Shown piece after piece: positions 60,110 to 64,000 of a DNA stretch of 64,000 nucleotides (the stretch's first letter is position 1; each line of letters begins with the position of its first letter). The stretch comes from Chromera velia (Eukaryota; Sar; Chromeraceae): contig JAHBMJ010004213.1 of the NCBI GenBank assembly GCA_018398765.1, positions 1-64,000 of the forward strand, given 5' to 3'. Made by a program: the position numbers and the translations under genes. A model generated the notes under the pieces. The model had not been told where the DNA came from and did no database searches. It worked only from the letters and a program-made list of their open reading frames with translations.

Positions 60110-60530
60110 CACTAACTGACTGACTCACTGAATGACAGACTGACTAACTGACAAGCTGACTGACTGACTGACTCATTGACTCACTGAATGACAGGCTGAC
60201 TGACTGACTAACTGACTGACAGGCTGACTGACTGACTGACTGATGGACTGACCGACTGACTGGCTTACTGACTGACTGGCTAGTTGGCTCGCTGCCTGAC
60301 TGGGTGGCTAACTGACATGCCGGCTGACTGATAGTGACTGAATGTGGCTGCTGGCTGACTGACCAACGAGTTGAACGGCTTACAGATTGAGTGCTGATTC
60401 GCTCGTTCACAGGCTGGCTGACTGGCTGAGTGGCTGATAGGCTGACTAACTAGCCGACTGACTGATTGTGCATGACTCACTGTGACTGGCGAGATGACTG
60501 GCTAAGTGACTAGCTTACTGCATGGTAGAC
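59991..60530. repeat. Degenerate GACT tetranucleotide array, right of the LINE
   Basis: The continuation of the array at 54150-54340, with GGCT and GCTG variants. Gln/Ser-rich frames here are repeat artefacts. Confidence 0.92.
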
Positions 60531-61148
60531 TGATACCAGCTCTGAGAGTCAAAAAATATAAGATAGGCTACATTAATTTGCCCCCCAATGAATATAGCAT
60601 GGATGAGTGAGCCAACGAGGAGATCTTGAGCTCTCGTGACCTTACCCTTTGGCTGAAGTAATTCCTCTTTCAGTCAGTCAGCTAGTCAGCCAGTCAGCGA
60701 GCCGGTCATGCAGCAGTCAGTCCGTATGTACATGAGTCACTGCGTAAGCCGCGGATGCACCATGCGAGCAAGTTCACTTTTGACTAACCTTCAGCCTCTG
60801 ACATGCAGCGTTGAACGACTCTTGAACTCTTGTCTCTTCTTCTTCAGTTGTCATGCTAGAGGCTGGAGGGATCTAAGGGGCGTGCAAGTGGCAGAGGAGC
60901 CCAGACAAAGTGAAAGACCATGAGAGTTGCAGGGAGGTGGAGGACATCGTGGAGTCCTCTATGCACGCAAAACGAATCCCGGTTTTGTTGACAGGTTCGA
61001 TCGCCGCCGCAAAAACCCCTGGGGTTATTTATTGTGGGCTTGCGGCCTCTGGACGCCGCCGCTAAAAAAAATAGAGGTTCCAAATAGGATAAGGGGGATG
61101 ATGCTAGCACCAAAGCCGTCCAAAGCCCGCATGTGTTCATCCCAGCGC
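60531..61148. other. Spacer 3' of the 5S rRNA gene
   Basis: No protein gene supported. Positions 61002-61074 hold the second copy of the CGCCGCCGCAAAAACCCC motif, followed by its partial complement (GCCGCCGC then A8). Confidence 0.45.
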
Positions 61149-61153
61149 AAAAA
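61149..61153 (-). terminator. RNA polymerase III T-run
   Basis: TTTTT on the minus strand begins 2 nt after the 3' end of the 5S gene, inside GCTTTTTGCGC. Confidence 0.7.
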
Positions 61154-61155
61154 GC

Positions 61156-61285
61156 GGTCAGCACCCGAAGATGTTCTCAGGCGGTCCCCCACCTTAGTAC
61201 TAAGCGGGCCTCAAAATTTAGGCTTAAATGGCTTAACGTCGGAGTGCGGATGGGATCCGGTGTGTTCCATGTAGTATGGCCGACC
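61156..61285 (-). rRNA. 5S ribosomal RNA gene, with an extra segment of about 12 nt
   Basis: Read on the minus strand it starts GGTCGGCCATACTACATGG, then ACACACCGGATCCCATCCG, ACTCCGACGTTAAGCC, CTTAGTACTAAGGTGGGGG, ACCGCCTGAGAAC and ends GGGTGCTGACC. These are the conserved eukaryotic 5S blocks in order. The 5' GGTCGGC pairs with the 3' GCTGACC as helix I. The length is 130 nt instead of about 119. The excess lies between GTTAAGCC and GGCCCGCTTAGTACT, where 26 nt separate GTTAAGC from TTAGTACT's block instead of about 13. A T5 terminator follows. Single copy in this window. Confidence 0.88.
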
Positions 61286-61468
61286 ACGAAGGCACTGTCA
61301 CCTGTACTGGCTGAGTTTTTCATGTCAGTTTGCATGTATCAGTTTGTAGCTTTTCCATTAAGTTTGAACTTTGAATTCCCCGCTCGCGTGCGCACTCGAA
61401 ACCTACACCGCCGCCTCAACCCTGGAGCACGTACGTTGATTGTCCGTCATTAATAGTGGCTCTTGAAC

Positions 61469-61666
61469 CTATACCTGCAGGACATTCGGTGACCACCTAA
61501 ACGGATTGAAGTAGAGTAAGTGCTCCAAGCAGTCGTCAAAACTGCAGGCAGGAAGTTTTCGCACAAATGTGCGCCATGCCGAGGTATCTATAGACTGCAC
61601 GAACGGATCCTGCCACGCTACCTGATCTACCTCCTTGTGTTTGGGGTCAAAAGAAGTCGGTTTCAA
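61469..61666 (-). CDS. Unassigned coding-like fragment
   Basis: Open minus-strand frame with protein-like composition (TSAWRTFVRKLPACSFDDCL then EHLLYFNPFRW). The end faintly recalls the LLxFNPxxR segment at the end of protein-kinase domains, but nothing else of a kinase is present. It lies in the promoter side of the ETF-QO gene and may be a gene relic or chance. Confidence 0.2.
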   Translation of the reverse strand: MKPTSFDPKHKEVDQVAWQDPFVQSIDTSAWRTFVRKLPACSFDDCLEHLLYFNPFRWSPNVLQV

Positions 61667-61701
61667 AGCTTTCTTTCCGCCAAGAGATTCCCTTGTGTCA
61701 A

Positions 61702-64000
61702 ATGAATTTGCGTCTGATGCAGGGATCCTTTGGGTGCCTCCAGAAGGCAGCCTCTAGGGTGTATTTAACACTATCTCCGCAATGCCGTCTCCTTTCTGTG
61801 CCGTCTCTTTCTCTGAGTCACTCGTCGTTTCCCCGGGGCATTCGTTCTTTCTCCAGCACAACAGGAGGAGAGATTCAGACAGAACGGATGGACTTTGACT
61901 TGCTGATCGTGGGCGCTGGACCTGCCGGTCTCGCCAGTGCCATTCGTGCCAAGCAGGTGGCCAATGAGCAAGGCAAGGAGTTGAATGTGTGTGTTGTTGA
62001 GAAGGGGGGAGAAGTCGGTGCCCATATTCTCTCGGGCAATGTGTTTGAGCCCCGTGCGTTGAAGGAATTATTCTCTGAAGAGGAGTTAGCGGAAGCACCC
62101 CTGACAACACCCGTAAAAGAGGATCGCTTCCTGATTATGACATCCGATAAGTCCGCTCTCCCCATCCCGCAATTTCTGTTGCCGCCGTCTCTTCACAACC
62201 ACGGAAATTTCATCATCTCCCTGGGCTCTCTCTGCAAATGGATGGCAGAGAAGGCAGAAGAACTGGGCGTTGAGGTCTACCCAGGCTTTGCGGCCTCGGC
62301 CGCAGTGAAGAATGAGAAGGGGGCCGTGGTCGGTGTGCAGACAGCAGATGTCGGGATTGCGAAGGACGGAAGCAGGAAAAGCACCTTCGAGCCCGGCATG
62401 GAATTATATGCCAAGCAGACAGTCATAGCAGAGGGGTGCCGCGGCTCCCTTGCCGAGTCTCTGATGGCAGATTTCAATTTGAGGGAGGGTGTGTGTCCCC
62501 AGCAGTATGGAATTGGGTTGAAAGAGGTCTGGGAGGTTCCAAAGGAAAACCACAAACCAGGGTTGGTCCTCCACTCTGTCGGTTGGCCGTTGGACATGTG
62601 GACCTATGGGGGGGCATTTGTGTATCACATGGAGCCCAATTTGGTTCTGATTGGGATGGTGGTGGGATTGGACTACAAAGACCCCTATCTGCATCCGTAT
62701 AACGAATTCCAAAGGTTCAAAACACACCCAAAGATTCGAGAAATGCTTGAGGGGGGCGAGTGTGTTTCGTACGGTGCACGTGCGTTGAATGAGGGGGGAG
62801 TGCAGGCTGTACCGCGTTTATCGTTTCCCGGTGGTGTGTTGACCGGGTGCAGTGCGGGGTTCTTGAACGTTCCGAAAATCAAGGGATCACATCTCGCACT
62901 GAAGACAGGGATGTTGGCGGGTGAAGCCGCCGCATTGCGTTTGTTGAGAGAGGGGGGGGAAGTGGAAGAGGGTGAGGAGATGACAGAGTATGAGAATGCG
63001 GTGAAGGAATCATGGGTGTGGGAAGAACTCCAAAAAGTCCGAAACGCAAAGCCTGCCTTCAAGAAGGGTGGGCTGTGGGGGGGGTTAGCGTATTCAGGTT
63101 TTTCTCTCATGGTTGCACGTGGGAAGGAACCCTGGACGTTTCGGTGGACACAGAAGGACTCCGAGGCAACAGGAGAAAAGGAAAAATACAAGCCGAGAGA
63201 GTATCCGAAACCAGATGGTGTGTTGACTTTCGACCTGTTGGAGAATTTGCAGAGAAGTGGAACGAATCACGAGGCAGACCAACCTGTACACCTTCACGTG
63301 AGGGAGGACAGACAGGATTTGCCCCTCGGCCTGTCGTTGCCGAAATACGATGGGCCAGAGACCCGGTTCTGCCCTGCGAAGGTGTATGAATTTGTTGAGG
63401 TAGGTCAGGGCACGGTGAAGAGGAGAGGAACACGCCAAAGCTCTGGCTTCCTCTGCATCTCTTCTGATACGGGGGGGGTGCCTTTTTTGTTTCTGTTGAA
63501 GTCCTTTTGTAATCGTTTGTCGTCGCGTGAATGTGTGTTTCCTTCTATCCCACTGTCTGCCTGATTGTTGTTCCTCTTGTCTTTCTTTTTTTTTGGGCGT
63601 CTCATGTCTCGCCTTCCTTTCTTCCTTCCTCCTCTTCTGTCTGCCTGATGTCTGTCTGTGAAGAAGACAAAAGAACATCATATGGTCCGCCTCTCTCAGT
63701 CACTCAGTCTGTCTGTTTGTCTGGCTCTTTTTAAAGAGAGAAGAAAAAGCAAGTCAGATAGTCTCTTTGCGTGTCTCTCAATACACATAACAAAAGAATA
63801 CAAAGATCATCTTGCGCTTCTCTATGTCTGTCGTCCTCTCCGTCTCGCTGTACGAAGAAACTTTCCCTTCTGTTCTTCCCTCTTTCTGTCTATCTCTCTT
63901 CTCTATTTGCAGGACGACGACGGGAAGCCGAAACTTCAGATCAACGCTCAGAACTGCCTCCACTGCAAGACGTGCTCCATCAAGACTCCAGGAGAGTACA
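61702..64000 (+). CDS. ETFDH: Electron-transfer flavoprotein:ubiquinone oxidoreductase, partial (runs off the end)
   Basis: Exon 1 is 61702-63399 and exon 2 starts at 63913 (donor GTAGGT, acceptor TTGCAG, phase 0) and leaves the window. The enzyme passes electrons from matrix ETF to the inner-membrane quinone pool. An Arg/Ser-rich presequence (to about RSFSSTTGG, residue 55) indicates mitochondrial import. The FAD motif LLIVGAGPAGLASAIRA is at 67-83; VVEKGGEVGAHILSGNVFEP, TVIAEGCRGSLA, IGLKEVWEV and GGVQAVPRLSFPGG are family blocks. Exon 2 carries NCLHCKTCSIK of the 4Fe-4S site. A second ATG at 61717 could be the true start. The tract between exons is CT-rich. Confidence 0.95.

Noticed and set aside
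60990-61030. tRNA-like GGTTCGATC box
   Set aside because: No acceptor or anticodon stem can be folded around it.

Overview
The window looks like nuclear DNA of a photosynthetic alveolate, most likely a chromerid alga close to Chromera velia. Host genes carry many short introns with TGCAG acceptors. One enzyme has a signal peptide plus transit-peptide leader of the kind used by complex red-derived plastids. Spacer DNA is full of tetranucleotide arrays, transposons and AT-rich blocks. The species call is inference; no marker gene settles it.

Layout. 1-9175: a decayed Ty1/copia fossil (minus strand) split by a 5.6-kb CMC/Plavaka-type DNA transposon with matching terminal inverted repeats. 9965-11584: a single-exon ankyrin-repeat gene. 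12796-15344: exons of an unrecognised minus-strand gene, one intron of which holds a 1.17-kb TIR element. 16613-18684: a three-exon TAF12-like histone-fold gene. 19848-25936: an 11-exon gene for a secreted, mucin-like, Cys-containing protein of 907 aa. 25937-33445: AT-rich, gene-poor DNA with a TA-flanked foldback MITE, a 384-bp TIR element and a hAT element with a perfect 8-bp target duplication. 33446-34528: an E2 ubiquitin-conjugating domain fused to a ubiquitin-like domain. 35702-37423: a plastid-targeted RlmI-like rRNA methyltransferase. 38131-46297: an 8-exon gene for a 2071-aa type II membrane protein. 46904-50668: IMP4 in 7 exons. 51329-54130: tandem repeats, including a satellite with a three-monomer higher-order period. 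54341-60010: a LINE interrupted by another TIR element. 61156-61285: a 5S rRNA gene with an unusual insertion. 61702-64000: the start of the ETF:ubiquinone oxidoreductase gene, which runs off the window.

The genes do not form a pathway. They are ordinary eukaryotic housekeeping genes (rRNA processing and modification, transcription, ubiquitin, mitochondrial electron transfer) plus lineage-specific surface or membrane proteins. All exon models quoted with exact coordinates keep the reading frame through every junction.

The most notable cross-cutting observation is the 5' splice site. In 19 of the 26 host introns that I could place, position +3 is C (GTCAGT, GTCGGT and similar) instead of the usual purine. 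In several introns the donor is the first unit of a (GTCA)n microsatellite that expands into the intron.
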